A stretch of 64,000 bases of DNA from Paenibacillus radicis (ex Gao et al. 2016) (GTDB lineage Bacteria > Bacillota > Bacilli > Paenibacillales > Paenibacillaceae), in assembly GCF_014641555.1 (NCBI RefSeq), contig NZ_BMHY01000001.1, forward strand, positions 775,706 to 839,705, read 5' to 3'. The notes below the pieces were generated by a model. The model was not told the DNA's origin and ran no database searches. It saw nothing but the letters and a program-made list of their open reading frames with translations. The translations under genes were made by a program, and so were the position numbers. Positions 1 through 8,594 of the stretch are shown here, in pieces (within the stretch, counting starts at the first letter, position 1; the number at the start of each line of letters is the position of its first letter).

Positions 1-1
1 A

Positions 2-340
2 GAGGATCATGCAGCGCTTGCTGCTTATTTATATGCATTTTATGCGCAGGGCTATGATCCGGATGCCGGCAGATTCATCGCTACCCTTCAAGACGAGCGT
101 CTGGAGAGAGCGGCTGCCACTATTTTAATGATGGACGGCGATTTTCCCTTCAATGAAGACATACTGGCTGCCGATATACAAGATATCGTTAAAGTGCCGC
201 AGTTGAGGGAAGTCGATCGGAAAAAAGAAGAAATGGTGCAGGCAGAGCGTGCCGGAGATCATCTGCTTGCTGCGCAAATGTCAATTGAGATTATAACCCT
301 AGAAAGACAGCTTAAAGGACGACAGGACGATCGGTTCTAG
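2..340 (+). CDS. dnaG: DNA primase, C-terminal part (5' end outside window)
   Basis: The open frame runs in from the window edge and ends at TAG 338-340. The visible 112 residues are a helical, charged C-terminus, consistent with the helicase-interacting end of bacterial primase, which makes RNA primers at the replication fork. No catalytic TOPRIM or zinc motif lies inside the window, so identity rests mainly on position: dnaG directly upstream of sigA is the conserved Bacillales macromolecular-synthesis order. The sigA ribosome site GGAGGAGGGA begins at the base after the stop, so the two genes are probably co-transcribed. Confidence 0.8.
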   Translation, partial: EDHAALAAYLYAFYAQGYDPDAGRFIATLQDERLERAAATILMMDGDFPFNEDILAADIQDIVKVPQLREVDRKKEEMVQAERAGDHLLAAQMSIEIITLERQLKGRQDDRF

Positions 341-358
341 GGAGGAGGGAGTCGGAAG

Positions 359-1492
359 ATGGCGAATGATCAGCATACTGAACTAGAAGCCGAGCAAAGA
401 TTAGATCATGTAAAGGATCAGTTAATCGAACAAGGCAAGAAGAGAGCCTCTTTAACTTATAAAGAAATTATAGAGAAGCTTTCGCCTTTCGATCAGGATC
501 CGGAACAGATTGATGAATTTTTCGAACAACTCGATGATTTGGGGATCGAGGTACTGAACGAAAATGATGAGGAGCGCGATAATCCGCTCCGCAGCAATGA
601 CGAACAAGAGAGAGAACAGGACGAATTTAATTTCGATGACGATCTGGCTCTTCCTCCGGGGATTAAAATCAACGACCCGGTACGGATGTACTTGAAAGAA
701 ATCGGACGTGTTCCGCTTCTTTCGGCAGATGATGAAATTGAATTGGCAAGAAGAATTGAGAATGGGGACGAGGAAGCGAAACGCAGACTTGCGGAAGCCA
801 ATCTCCGTCTCGTCGTCAGCATTGCGAAGCGTTATGTCGGTCGCGGCATGCTGTTCCTGGATTTGATTCAAGAGGGCAATATGGGCTTGATCAAAGCGGT
901 TGAGAAATTCGATCACCAAAAAGGCTTCAAATTCAGTACGTATGCGACATGGTGGATTCGTCAAGCTATTACACGGGCTATTGCTGACCAAGCTCGGACG
1001 ATCCGGATTCCGGTTCATATGGTGGAAACGATCAATAAACTGATTCGCGTTTCCCGTCAACTGCTGCAAGAACTTGGACGCGAACCGACGCCGGAAGAAA
1101 TTGCGGCTGAGATGGAATTAAGCACGGACAAGGTTCGGGAAATTATGAAAATCGCACAAGAGCCAGTATCGCTCGAGACGCCTATCGGCGAAGAGGACGA
1201 CTCCCATCTGGGCGACTTTATTGAGGACCAAGAAGCGCTTGCTCCTGCGGATGCGGCAGCTTATGAACTGCTTAAGGAACAGCTGGAGGATGTGCTCGAC
1301 ACGCTTACTGAGCGTGAAGAGAATGTGCTCAGGCTTCGTTTCGGTCTGGATGACGGACGTACGAGAACGCTTGAAGAAGTCGGTAAAGTGTTCGGTGTTA
1401 CGCGCGAGAGGATTCGTCAGATTGAAGCGAAGGCGCTTCGCAAGCTTCGTCACCCTAGCCGCAGCAAACGGCTTAAAGATTTTCTCGAATAA
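359..1492 (+). CDS. sigA: Primary sigma factor SigA (RpoD)
   Basis: Housekeeping sigma factor of 377 residues that directs RNA polymerase to -35/-10 promoters. Region 1.1-like N-terminus is followed by region 1.2 ([11 protein letters not shown]), region 2 with the -10 recognition helix ([14 protein letters not shown]), region 3 ([12 protein letters not shown]) and region 4 with the -35 HTH ([20 protein letters not shown]). Length and motifs match Bacillus SigA. ATG follows a strong SD (GGAGGAGGGA, 341-350). An acidic stretch around residues 60-95 ([14 protein letters not shown]) is the usual variable linker. A terminator follows at 1504. Confidence 0.98.
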   Translation: MANDQHTELEAEQRLDHVKDQLIEQGKKRASLTYKEIIEKLSPFDQDPEQIDEFFEQLDDLGIEVLNENDEERDNPLRSNDEQEREQDEFNFDDDLALPPGIKINDPVRMYLKEIGRVPLLSADDEIELARRIENGDEEAKRRLAEANLRLVVSIAKRYVGRGMLFLDLIQEGNMGLIKAVEKFDHQKGFKFSTYATWWIRQAITRAIADQARTIRIPVHMVETINKLIRVSRQLLQELGREPTPEEIAAEMELSTDKVREIMKIAQEPVSLETPIGEEDDSHLGDFIEDQEALAPADAAAYELLKEQLEDVLDTLTEREENVLRLRFGLDDGRTRTLEEVGKVFGVTRERIRQIEAKALRKLRHPSRSKRLKDFLE

Positions 1493-1503
1493 TGTATCGA
1501 TAC

Positions 1504-1535
1504 GACCTTCTGCTCATGCAGCAAGGTCTTTTTTT
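1504..1535 (+). terminator. Rho-independent terminator after sigA
   Basis: Stem GACCTT/AAGGTC extended by CTGC/GCAG, followed by seven T. It ends the dnaG-sigA transcript, although the next gene starts only 32 bases downstream. Confidence 0.85.
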
Positions 1536-1567
1536 CCACAAAACCGAGAAGAGGAACTTATTCGGCC

Positions 1568-2425
1568 ATGAATGAAGAGCGCAGGCAAATCATTGTGAAA
1601 GAAATCGAGCATTGGAGCAGAAGCAAACTATTGCCCGATCAATATTGTGATTTTTTATTAAATCTATATGCCGATCAGGAACAAAGGGAGCAGGATGGGA
1701 AAAAACCGAGAGCAAGACGCGAATCGTCTTATGCGGTTGCCAAAGCCTTAATGGCGGCACAACGTGCATCCGGTAAGTACTGGCTCCTTACATTTGGTTT
1801 TTTTACCTTAATTTCCTTTGTTGTGCTTTATTTTAACGCTTTTCATCCGCTATTGCAAATTGCCGTTTCACTCTTGGGCGTTTCCGGTTTGATGTGGGCT
1901 GGCAGCCGGATACGGCGGCGCAATGAAGCGGGCGGATTGGCTTTATCCGGCGCTGCTATGCTGCTTTTGCTAGGCTCAGGACTCTATATGCTGGAGCTGC
2001 ATGAATTGACGGAATGGGGCTGGAAAACAGCTCTGCTAGCCTTTTGCGCCATATTTTGGATCATATACGGCATCGCAGCGAGAATTCAGACCTTCCATTT
2101 TTGCGGCTGGATTGCAGCTGTCTTAGTCTATGCCTGGCTGCTTTCCTCTTTCTTAGGAACGCCGTCCTGGTACGAGCCTCAGCTATACTGGCTGCCGATC
2201 GCCGGGATCTTCGGATGGGCTAGCTGGTTTATTCACCGGTTGTCCAAGCCGGTATCGGCTGTATTATTTGCGATGTGTGCAGTGCTCTGGTTCATGCCGG
2301 AGCTGTATGCGATGTTATTTATTGATGAACCGATTTTGCTGCAGATTCAACTGCTGTTAAAAATCGCGATTGGCGGAGGACTTCTGTTCTCCTTGCGAAA
2401 ACAATGGATAGTGTGGGTTGCCTAA
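1568..2425 (+). CDS. Multi-pass membrane protein, unknown function
   Basis: 285 residues. The first ~60 are charged and soluble (includes RSKLLPDQYCDFLLNLY, resembling the N-terminal helical segment seen in DUF2157-type proteins). About eight hydrophobic segments follow from residue ~68 to the end. No catalytic motif is visible. The stop overlaps the probable trmK start by one base (TAATG at 2423-2427), so it is likely translated together with trmK. Its place between sigA and trmK is one that often holds lineage-specific genes. Function unknown; family assignment tentative. Confidence 0.75.
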   Translation: MNEERRQIIVKEIEHWSRSKLLPDQYCDFLLNLYADQEQREQDGKKPRARRESSYAVAKALMAAQRASGKYWLLTFGFFTLISFVVLYFNAFHPLLQIAVSLLGVSGLMWAGSRIRRRNEAGGLALSGAAMLLLLGSGLYMLELHELTEWGWKTALLAFCAIFWIIYGIAARIQTFHFCGWIAAVLVYAWLLSSFLGTPSWYEPQLYWLPIAGIFGWASWFIHRLSKPVSAVLFAMCAVLWFMPELYAMLFIDEPILLQIQLLLKIAIGGGLLFSLRKQWIVWVA

Positions 2426-3225
2426 TGTTAAAAATATCAAAACGTCTGCAGACGATTGCAGACTGCGTTACACCAGGCTCGCGTACGGCTGATATTGGCT
2501 CGGATCATGCGATGCTTCCGGTCTATTTGCTTCAGACGAATAAGGCTCCTTCGGCTATTGCCGGAGAGCTGAATCAAGGACCTTACGAGGCGGCGCGCAA
2601 GCAGGCTATGGATGCGGGACTGCTGAAGCGGCTTGATGTACGGCGCGGAGACGGTTTATCCGTCCTGCAGCCGGGAGAGGCCGATACGGTCACCATTGCC
2701 GGCATGGGCGGCGCTCTAATGAGCGACATCCTGGAAGCGGGATATGGACAAGGTAAGCTGGAAGGCGTTCGGGAGCTTGTGCTCCAGCCTAATGTAGGCG
2801 AGGATATCGTGCGCGGCTGGCTGATAAAGCGCGGCTGGTATTTGCAAGCCGAGTTTATTTTAGAGGAAGACGGTAAAATCTATGAAGTGCTTCATGCAGT
2901 GAAGCTGCAAGACGACCCCACGGGGGATGCTCTAACGGCTCTAGACGCGCGTCTCTATGACAGCTCCTTTTTACCTATAGAGATGAATGCTGAGCAAGGC
3001 AAAGCGCTGCTGCTGCAAATGGGGCCGCATCTGCTCCGCCAGCCTACTGATGTATTGGTAGACAAATGGCGTCTAGAGCTGGAGAAGCTGGAGAGAATTT
3101 GCGCGCAGCTGTCGCTTTCCGATCTGCAGCAAGCGAGTGAAAAAAGAGAGCAGTTTCGTGCGCAAATGAAAGCTATCGAGGAGGTGCTGCATTGTTTGCC
3201 AACGGTCAAACGGTCGTTCAGCTAA
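2425..3225 (+). CDS. trmK: tRNA (adenine(22)-N1)-methyltransferase TrmK
   Basis: SAM-dependent Rossmann-fold methyltransferase of 266 residues that makes m1A22 in tRNA. It opens MLKISKRLQTIADCV and carries the SAM loop ADIGSDHAMLPVYLL, then VTIAGMGGALMSDIL, characteristic of the YqfN/TrmK family; a helical C-terminal domain follows. An in-frame ATG at 2404 adds seven residues, but ATG 2425 gives the family N-terminus and a TAATG coupling with the upstream gene. The adjacent Nif3-family gene overlaps its 3' end, as in Bacillus yqfN-yqfO. Confidence 0.93.
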   Translation: MLKISKRLQTIADCVTPGSRTADIGSDHAMLPVYLLQTNKAPSAIAGELNQGPYEAARKQAMDAGLLKRLDVRRGDGLSVLQPGEADTVTIAGMGGALMSDILEAGYGQGKLEGVRELVLQPNVGEDIVRGWLIKRGWYLQAEFILEEDGKIYEVLHAVKLQDDPTGDALTALDARLYDSSFLPIEMNAEQGKALLLQMGPHLLRQPTDVLVDKWRLELEKLERICAQLSLSDLQQASEKREQFRAQMKAIEEVLHCLPTVKRSFS

Positions 3226-4313
3226 TGGAGCAGCTTGCTCCTAAGCATTATGCAGTTGAAAATGATAAAATCGGCTTGCAATTAGGTTCGTTGAACAAAG
3301 AAGTGAAAAAAGTATTCGTGGCGCTGGACGTGACGGAAGAGGTGGTGGATGAGGCGATTGCTGCTGGTGCGGAGCTCATTATTGCTCATCATGCGATCAT
3401 CTACCGCCCGCTGGCTAAATTGGATACTTCAACAGCTGCAGGCAAGCTTTACGAGAAGCTGATTAAGAACGATATCGCGGTGTACATCTCCCATACGAAT
3501 TTGGATGTAGCCGACGGCGGTATCAATGATTGGATGGCAGACATGGTAGGCATCGTTCCGGAAGCTCGTCAATGCTTGGAAGAAGTACATACAGACAAGC
3601 TGTACAAGCTGGTTGTATTTGTACCGGAGAGCCATCACGAGACGGTGTTGAATGCAATGTTTCAAGCCGGTGCGGGAGCTATCGGCAATTACAGCAAGTG
3701 CAGCTTCAATATCGAAGGAACGGGCACATTTCTTCCGGGCGAAGGGACCACGCCGTTTATTGGAACGGCTGGCAAACTGGAGCGAACGGCAGAAATCCGT
3801 ATCGAGACGATCGTTCCGCACAGCGTCCACCGCAAGGTGGTTCAAGCGATGTTGAAGGTACATCCTTACGAAGAGGTTGCCTATGACCTGTATGCCGTCG
3901 ATTTAAAGGGGCGCTCCTTCGGTTTGGGACGAGCAGGCAAGCTAGAGGATGCCTTTACGCTTGGAGAGCTGGCTGACCGCGTCAAAGCGGTATTTGACGT
4001 GCCTATGCTGCGTCTGGTTGGTGATCCGGACCGGATTATTCGTAAAGCAGCTGTGCTGGGAGGCTCCGGGTCGAGGTACATTCGCCATGCGATGTTTGCC
4101 GGTGCCGATGTTCTCATTACCGGAGACATCGATTACCACACTGCACATGATGCGTTAGCTGCAGGGCTGGCGATTATTGATCCCGGACATAATGTGGAGA
4201 AAATAATGAAGCAGCGTGTTGCAGACTGGCTCAATGGCGAATTGGCGCAGCGTAAATATAAGACGACAGCAACGGCATCTGCCTTGAATACGGAGCCATT
4301 CCGCTTCGTTTAG
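3192..4313 (+). CDS. yqfO: Nif3-like dinuclear metal center protein (YqfO type)
   Basis: 373 residues, the length of Bacillus YqfO. Nif3 family with metal ligands in IIAHHAIIYRPL (residues ~63-74), HTNLDVADGG (~101-110) and the C-terminal DPGHNVEK. A PII-like insertion domain lies in the middle (residues ~135-235, KLVVFVPESHHETV onward). It was formerly called GTP cyclohydrolase I type 2; the physiological reaction is not settled. Translation starts at TTG 3192 after GAGGAGGTG and overlaps trmK by 34 bases, so the two are coupled. Confidence 0.92.
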   Translation: MFANGQTVVQLMEQLAPKHYAVENDKIGLQLGSLNKEVKKVFVALDVTEEVVDEAIAAGAELIIAHHAIIYRPLAKLDTSTAAGKLYEKLIKNDIAVYISHTNLDVADGGINDWMADMVGIVPEARQCLEEVHTDKLYKLVVFVPESHHETVLNAMFQAGAGAIGNYSKCSFNIEGTGTFLPGEGTTPFIGTAGKLERTAEIRIETIVPHSVHRKVVQAMLKVHPYEEVAYDLYAVDLKGRSFGLGRAGKLEDAFTLGELADRVKAVFDVPMLRLVGDPDRIIRKAAVLGGSGSRYIRHAMFAGADVLITGDIDYHTAHDALAAGLAIIDPGHNVEKIMKQRVADWLNGELAQRKYKTTATASALNTEPFRFV

Positions 4314-4343
4314 CGTGAGTTTACGTTGAAAATATATTTGTAG

Positions 4344-4372
4344 TTGAGCTTTTGCTCAATACCTTGTATACT
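4344..4372 (+). promoter_or_regulatory. SigA promoter of rnpB
   Basis: -35 TTGAGC (4344-4349), 17-bp spacer, -10 TATACT (4367-4372). The predicted start near 4379 coincides with the 5' end of the RNase P RNA. Confidence 0.75.
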
Positions 4373-4378
4373 TATTCG

Positions 4379-4795
4379 TGCATCGGAAAGTTTGACAGAC
4401 AATCGCTGGCGGCCTTGTTGCCGCGAGAGGAAAGTCCGGGCTCCAAAAGGCAGGATGCTGGATAACGTCCAGTCAGCGCGAGCTGAAGGATTAGTGCCAC
4501 AGAAATGGACCGCCGATGGCCGGCTTTGCCGGCACAGGCAAGGGTGGAACCGTGGTGTAAGAGACCACGAGGAATGCAGGTGACTGCATACCTGGTAAAC
4601 CCCATCTGGAGCAAGACCGAGAGAGCGCAGCAGCCTTGAGCTGCAGCCTTAGCCTGAGGCGCGTTCGGGTTGGTTGCTGGAGCCGTTCAGTAATGACCGG
4701 CCTAGATAGATGATTGTCGCTTCGTTCGTGGGAGGGTCGTTCCCGATTGAACCACTGGAAGTACAGAACCCGGCTTAAGGCAAACTTTCCGCACG
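4379..4795 (+). ncRNA. rnpB: RNase P RNA, Bacillus type B
   Basis: Catalytic RNA that matures tRNA 5' ends. The conserved GAGAGGAAAGTCCGGGCTCC block lies at ~4426-4443, followed by the universally conserved core. The 5' segment CGGAAAGTTTG (4384-4394) pairs exactly with CAAACTTTCCG (4781-4791), forming helix P1 and closing the ~415-nt molecule. Reading frames across this stretch are not real genes. Promoter and terminator both fit. Ends are accurate to a few bases. Confidence 0.95.
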
Positions 4796-4810
4796 GAACA
4801 CAATCAAGCA

Positions 4811-4841
4811 CCTCTTGGCGATTACGCCTGGAGGCTTTTTT
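4811..4841 (+). terminator. Terminator after rnpB
   Basis: Stem CCTC-TTGGCG / CGCCTGG-AGG around ATTA, followed by CTTTTTTG. It sits about 15 bases past RNase P helix P1. Confidence 0.8.
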
Positions 4842-4932
4842 GTGTTTTGCCTGCGGGAGTGGGGGATGAGGAGATTTTTTCGCTATCCAACCATGTGCAA
4901 CAGATATATTGAAATAGGAGATGACATCATTT

Positions 4933-5487
4933 ATGACCTTGTTCTATTATATAGCTTCGGCATATGAGCTGCCGACGGGCTCATTCGGGCAGAACAAAAC
5001 TGTGATGACGCTTATGGATTATGTAACCCATGTGAATCCTGCGGCGAAGGAAGAACATTTTACAAAATTGATGCTGGAAAGAAACCCTCATAAACATATG
5101 GAGGTTTATGAGACGGAGGAGGATGCTGCCGGTTTATACATAACAGGGCCAATGACCGGACAAAACTATTCACATCTGTTCCAGCATCCTTATGTTTACC
5201 AAGTAAACGCTGAGATGGGTGACTTTAAGATAAATGATGAAATGAAGCAAACCCACTCTCTTTACTATCAAACAAGCAAAAAGTGCTTAACTGAATTGTT
5301 CGATTATTTGCGTGCGAATGTGAGAAGTGGAGAATATGTAGAACTGTTTTCTTGCTGGACAGATGGGCTGGACCGATTCAAGGACTCAGCTAAGAAAGAG
5401 CCGGATCTCGTTCTTGAGCTTTCAACCTTCCAGTTGGGAAGTGAATTTGAGTGGAAGGAACGTCAATACATCAAAGTAGTGCGATGA
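4933..5487 (+). CDS. Hypothetical protein, 184 residues
   Basis: Not recognised. The protein is soluble and mixed charge, with no signal peptide or membrane span and no clear catalytic motif. Aromatic-rich patches include LFYYIASAYELPTGSFG at the N-terminus and YVELFSCWTDGLDRF near the C-terminus. ATG 4921 directly abuts TAGGAG and is too close; ATG 4933 gives workable spacing. It stands alone between the rnpB terminator and a 430-bp repeat region. Codon use looks slightly more AT-rich than its neighbours, so recent acquisition is possible but not shown. Confidence 0.7.
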   Translation: MTLFYYIASAYELPTGSFGQNKTVMTLMDYVTHVNPAAKEEHFTKLMLERNPHKHMEVYETEEDAAGLYITGPMTGQNYSHLFQHPYVYQVNAEMGDFKINDEMKQTHSLYYQTSKKCLTELFDYLRANVRSGEYVELFSCWTDGLDRFKDSAKKEPDLVLELSTFQLGSEFEWKERQYIKVVR

Positions 5488-5511
5488 ACAAACTCAATAC
5501 ATAAACCCCAG

Positions 5512-5630
5512 CGGAGCGAAACGAGTTCAGGCTGGCATTTCGATGATTCGTTTAATGTCACGAAGCGGGAGCGGAAGGGACAAGGAATCAAGAACGGCAG
5601 CATGAACCGATTCGCGCAGCGACGGGACCT
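5512..5630 (+). repeat. Dispersed ~120-bp block, copy 1
   Basis: Non-coding block sharing AGCGGAGCGA, GAGTTCAGG, GGAATCAAGAA and GGCAGCATGAACC, in the same order and orientation, with 9752-9870. Both copies lie close to a direct-direct-inverted-inverted array. No reading frame is conserved between the copies. Seen by direct comparison of the two stretches; function unknown. Confidence 0.6.
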
Positions 5631-5675
5631 CTTACGCATGTCAGTAAAATAGCAGGAACCAATTCATGGAGCGAC

Positions 5676-5860
5676 AAAATGTAAAAGTGCAGGTTGTGAG
5701 CCGTATAATTGACGATTTATCGCATCAAAATGCAAAAGTGCAGTTTGATTGGCCTAAAATACCTCTAAAGAGTGAATTTGAGTGATTTCAAATGCACTTT
5801 TGCATTTTGAGCGCTGTTTTGGCCGATTTGGGACTCATCAAAATGTACTTTTACATTTTG
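5676..5860. repeat. Four-copy AAAATGCAAAAGTGCA array (direct-direct-inverted-inverted), locus 1
   Basis: Motif copies: direct at 5676-5691 (AAAATGTAAAAGTGCA) and 5727-5742 (AAAATGCAAAAGTGCA); inverted at 5793-5808 (TGCACTTTTGCATTTT) and ~5844-5859 (TGTACTTTTACATTTT). Start-to-start spacing is 51 bp in each arm, and the inner pair spans about 83 bp. The array fills the gap between a hypothetical gene and the protease terminator. Compare 9430-9617. Confidence 0.7.
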
Positions 5861-5923
5861 TTTATCAGGCGTAGGAGTGGAGAGGAATTTAAACGTACGC
5901 AAGCCCGCTCTAATAAGTCGAAA

Positions 5924-5962
5924 AGGACCTCAAACTCCGCTTTTCAGCGGAATTGAGGTCCT
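5924..5962 (-). terminator. Terminator of the subtilisin-like protease gene
   Basis: AGGACCTCAA (5924-5933) pairs with TTGAGGTCCT (5953-5962), with inner CTCCGCT/AGCGGAA pairing around TTTTC. Minus-strand transcripts end in TTTTC; the plus side has CTCATTTT, so it may act in both directions. Confidence 0.8.
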
Positions 5963-6024
5963 CTCATTTTATACAGTAATATTCAGCTGACGTGCGAATA
6001 CGTTCAAGACAGTCCGTTCAAGAT

Positions 6025-7854
6025 TTACTTGCTGTATTTTTGCGTAATCGCGTTAAGCCGTTTCTTCACCTGCAGCGGATAAGTTTGCAGCGCCGTCCCA
6101 TATTGGGAAGCGGACTTCAGCGCTGTATCAATATCGATAAGCCCATAGCCAAAGTAATTATCCTTGCCGGCATCGCCCAAATCTTCAGCCGATTTGCGCA
6201 TAATGTCCATAACCTCCACATTGGTCAAATCGGGATTTACCGACCGAATCAGACCAGCTAGCGCGGCAACATGGGGAGTGGCCATCGATGTGCCGGATAA
6301 TGCGGCATATTGACTGCCAGGATAGGTGCTGGCAATGCTGTCTCCAGGTGCGGCAACGTCTATATAGTCACCGTAGTTTGAGAAGGAAGCTCTTTGCTTC
6401 TTCGCATCGGTGGCCGCTACTGCGAATACTTCCGGATAGGCGGCAGGGTAGCCTGGACGCTCCGTATTGTCGTTGCCGCTGGCAGCAACAAGGACGACAT
6501 CATGATCGTAAGCGTATTTGACCGCATCATGAAGGAAATCAGCTTGGGCATAGTTGCCTAGACTCATATTGATAACCTTGGCGCCATGATCGGTTGCCCA
6601 TATAATGCCTTGAGCAACAGAATAAGCTGAGCCGGCACCGCTGCTGTCCAGCACTTTAACCGGCATGACTTTGTTGTACCAGGAAAGTCCCGCCACGCCT
6701 TCACCGTTGTTGACGGTGGCGCCGATAATGCCAGATACGTGAGTGCCATGTCCGACGTCGTCATTAGGAGCAGCTGAGCTGTCTACGATGTTCGTTCCGT
6801 TGCTCAGCTTGCCTTTCAGATCGGGGTGATCAGCCTGAACGCCCGTATCCAGCACAGCAACGAGTACATGGTCATTACCCTTTGATATGTCCCAGCCGAG
6901 CTCCGTTTTGATGGAGGGCAAGTTCCATTGATATTCGGAATAAAGCGCATCATTTGGTGCGGCCTCATTCGTCATATACAAATAATGCGGCTCAACATAT
7001 TCCGTTTTCCAGGATTTGCGGAAGTATTTCATCATCTTCTCCGCATCCATGCTTTTTGAACGGAACACATACGTATCACCAATTTGCTGAACCGCGTGGG
7101 CATTAATTTTGGATTTAATTTGATTTAATTGTTTGTCTGACGGTTTATCGACAAAATGAACAACAACATCGCGTACATGGTAGTGGCTCGCATTGCCGTT
7201 GTCTTCGCCAGTTCTTACCGTAGTATCGGTCGTTGAATTCGGCTTGACCGACTCGATCCGATAGTTGCCTTCCGCCGGATAAGGAACAAGCCGTAAATTA
7301 CGTTTCTGATGCCTTTCCACCTGAGTGACGATATCCTGCTTGATGACACCGATCACTGCAATGCCTTGATGTTTCGAATCCGGTACGCCAAGCACGATAA
7401 AACGGCTGCCATTCTCCCCGACAAAAGCTTTAGACACATATTTATGTCCTTGTTTGACATGAGTTTTGGCTTCACTCACATAGCGCTCCGCTAATTTATC
7501 GGAGGTTTTCGGCAATGTGCCCCGATCGACACTGCGATCGCCGGAAAGCCAGCTGATGTAGGACATATGCTTGTGTGTATCCATCAACTGATCAATTTTT
7601 CCCGTCTTTCCTTTGCCGTCGCTTGCAGACATCAGCTTATAAAATTCTTTGGAACATTCGCTTGTACAAAGCAAAGATGTAGCTTCCATATCGTTGTTTA
7701 ACGTTTTAAGCTTTTGCGCATGTTCATGCTTAACCGATAAAGTTGACGACTTAGGAGCTGTGGGCGTTCGATCAGGAATGAATAGGGGGGCTGCAGGTAT
7801 AAGCAAAGTAGCTGCTGCCAATACCGAGAATACGCCGATCCACTTTTTTTGCAT
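6025..7854 (-). CDS. Secreted subtilisin-like (S8) serine protease with long propeptide
   Basis: 609-residue preproenzyme. Signal peptide (MQKKWIGVFSVLAAATLLIP), then a prodomain of ~280 residues ending in an inhibitor-I9-like segment (VVHFVDKPSDKQLNQIKSKI). The catalytic domain spans ~310-585 with Asp336 (VAVLDTGV), His369 (GHGTHVSG), oxyanion Asn461 (AASGND) and Ser523 (SGTSMATPHVA). ATG 7854 follows TGGAGGTG; an upstream in-frame extension of 95 residues lacks these features and was rejected. It is monocistronic with its own terminator at 5924. The prodomain is longer than in classical subtilisins. Confidence 0.95.
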   Translation of the reverse strand: MQKKWIGVFSVLAAATLLIPAAPLFIPDRTPTAPKSSTLSVKHEHAQKLKTLNNDMEATSLLCTSECSKEFYKLMSASDGKGKTGKIDQLMDTHKHMSYISWLSGDRSVDRGTLPKTSDKLAERYVSEAKTHVKQGHKYVSKAFVGENGSRFIVLGVPDSKHQGIAVIGVIKQDIVTQVERHQKRNLRLVPYPAEGNYRIESVKPNSTTDTTVRTGEDNGNASHYHVRDVVVHFVDKPSDKQLNQIKSKINAHAVQQIGDTYVFRSKSMDAEKMMKYFRKSWKTEYVEPHYLYMTNEAAPNDALYSEYQWNLPSIKTELGWDISKGNDHVLVAVLDTGVQADHPDLKGKLSNGTNIVDSSAAPNDDVGHGTHVSGIIGATVNNGEGVAGLSWYNKVMPVKVLDSSGAGSAYSVAQGIIWATDHGAKVINMSLGNYAQADFLHDAVKYAYDHDVVLVAASGNDNTERPGYPAAYPEVFAVAATDAKKQRASFSNYGDYIDVAAPGDSIASTYPGSQYAALSGTSMATPHVAALAGLIRSVNPDLTNVEVMDIMRKSAEDLGDAGKDNYFGYGLIDIDTALKSASQYGTALQTYPLQVKKRLNAITQKYSK

Positions 7855-7914
7855 GTTTGTACGGCACCTCCAGTGCAGATAACGATTGATGATCGCTCTT
7901 CTTATAGAGTCCGA

Positions 7915-7943
7915 TTGCACGGCGCAAAATATGCGGCCATAAT
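7915..7943 (+). promoter_or_regulatory. Candidate SigA promoter for ypuI
   Basis: TTGCAC (7915-7920), 17-bp spacer, CATAAT (7938-7943), about 95 bases before the ypuI start. Confidence 0.5.
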
Positions 7944-8038
7944 GTCTGAAACGCCAGTACCATCTGGATGCAATTTGTGGTACTATGTTGATGCCTGAGT
8001 TTTTTTTGTTTTGGATGAAGAAAGGGGAACTACTTACG

Positions 8039-8539
8039 ATGCCATCGACAAATACTAAAGCGCTTAGTGAAGCGACAAGAAGCAAGCTGAAGGATGCAAT
8101 CAATGGGCTGGAACCGTTTCTAAACCAATACGCGCTCAATCAACTGGCCGGTGATGACAACGGCGACGAAGCGCAAACCTTTTACAAAGGATTGCTGTCC
8201 GATCTGAGACATTTGCTGGTGTTTTCTGAAGTTTCGGTTGAGAAACTTGGCGTATTGCTCAGAAGACCCAATTTCGATAATGAATTTGCAGAGCGCGCGT
8301 TGTACGAAGTGTACCATCAATGCGTCAATGCGTTTTTCTACCCGAAAAACGAATGCTACTCCGAAGACGGCCGCTATGCGTACACAGGTCAAGATGCGAT
8401 TCGCTTCCGCTTCAAACCGGTACGCGAAGCGCGCAATATCGTGCTGAGCATGTCCAAAATATACGAAGAGCTGCGCGATGATTTGGCTTACTACGAGAAT
8501 GACTACATGACGCAGCGCCGTATGCAAGGGCAAAAATAA
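8039..8539 (+). CDS. ypuI: YpuI-family protein (DUF3907)
   Basis: 166 residues, soluble. The pattern (LRHLLVFSEVSVEKLGVLL, ALYEVYHQCVNAFFYPKN, GRYAYTGQDAIRFR, QDDLAYYENDYMTQRR-like end) matches the Bacillus YpuI/DUF3907 family, whose function is unknown. ATG 8039 follows AAAGGGGAA; an upstream in-frame ATG at 7985 has no ribosome site. The next gene is separated by a hairpin at 8549-8588 that may stop transcription or block its translation. Confidence 0.85.
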   Translation: MPSTNTKALSEATRSKLKDAINGLEPFLNQYALNQLAGDDNGDEAQTFYKGLLSDLRHLLVFSEVSVEKLGVLLRRPNFDNEFAERALYEVYHQCVNAFFYPKNECYSEDGRYAYTGQDAIRFRFKPVREARNIVLSMSKIYEELRDDLAYYENDYMTQRRMQGQK

Positions 8540-8548
8540 GGCAGAATG

Positions 8549-8588
8549 AATCACCTCCGATCAGGGAAACTTGATACCGGAGGTGATT
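8549..8588 (+). promoter_or_regulatory. Shine-Dalgarno-sequestering hairpin before DUF1540 gene
   Basis: AATCACCTCCG (8549-8559) pairs perfectly with CGGAGGTGATT (8578-8588). The right arm is a full-length SD (GGAGGTGAT) seven bases before ATG 8595, and the left arm copies the 16S rRNA anti-SD. TTTT follows the stem, so it could also serve as a terminator. Translation should be low unless the stem opens. Confidence 0.65.
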
Positions 8589-8594
8589 TTGATT

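Noticed and set aside
4344..4811. Short frames on both strands
   Set aside because: They lie within RNase P RNA.
7855..8139. 95-residue N-terminal extension of the protease
   Set aside because: A good SD and signal peptide mark ATG 7854; the extension overlaps ypuI and its promoter.
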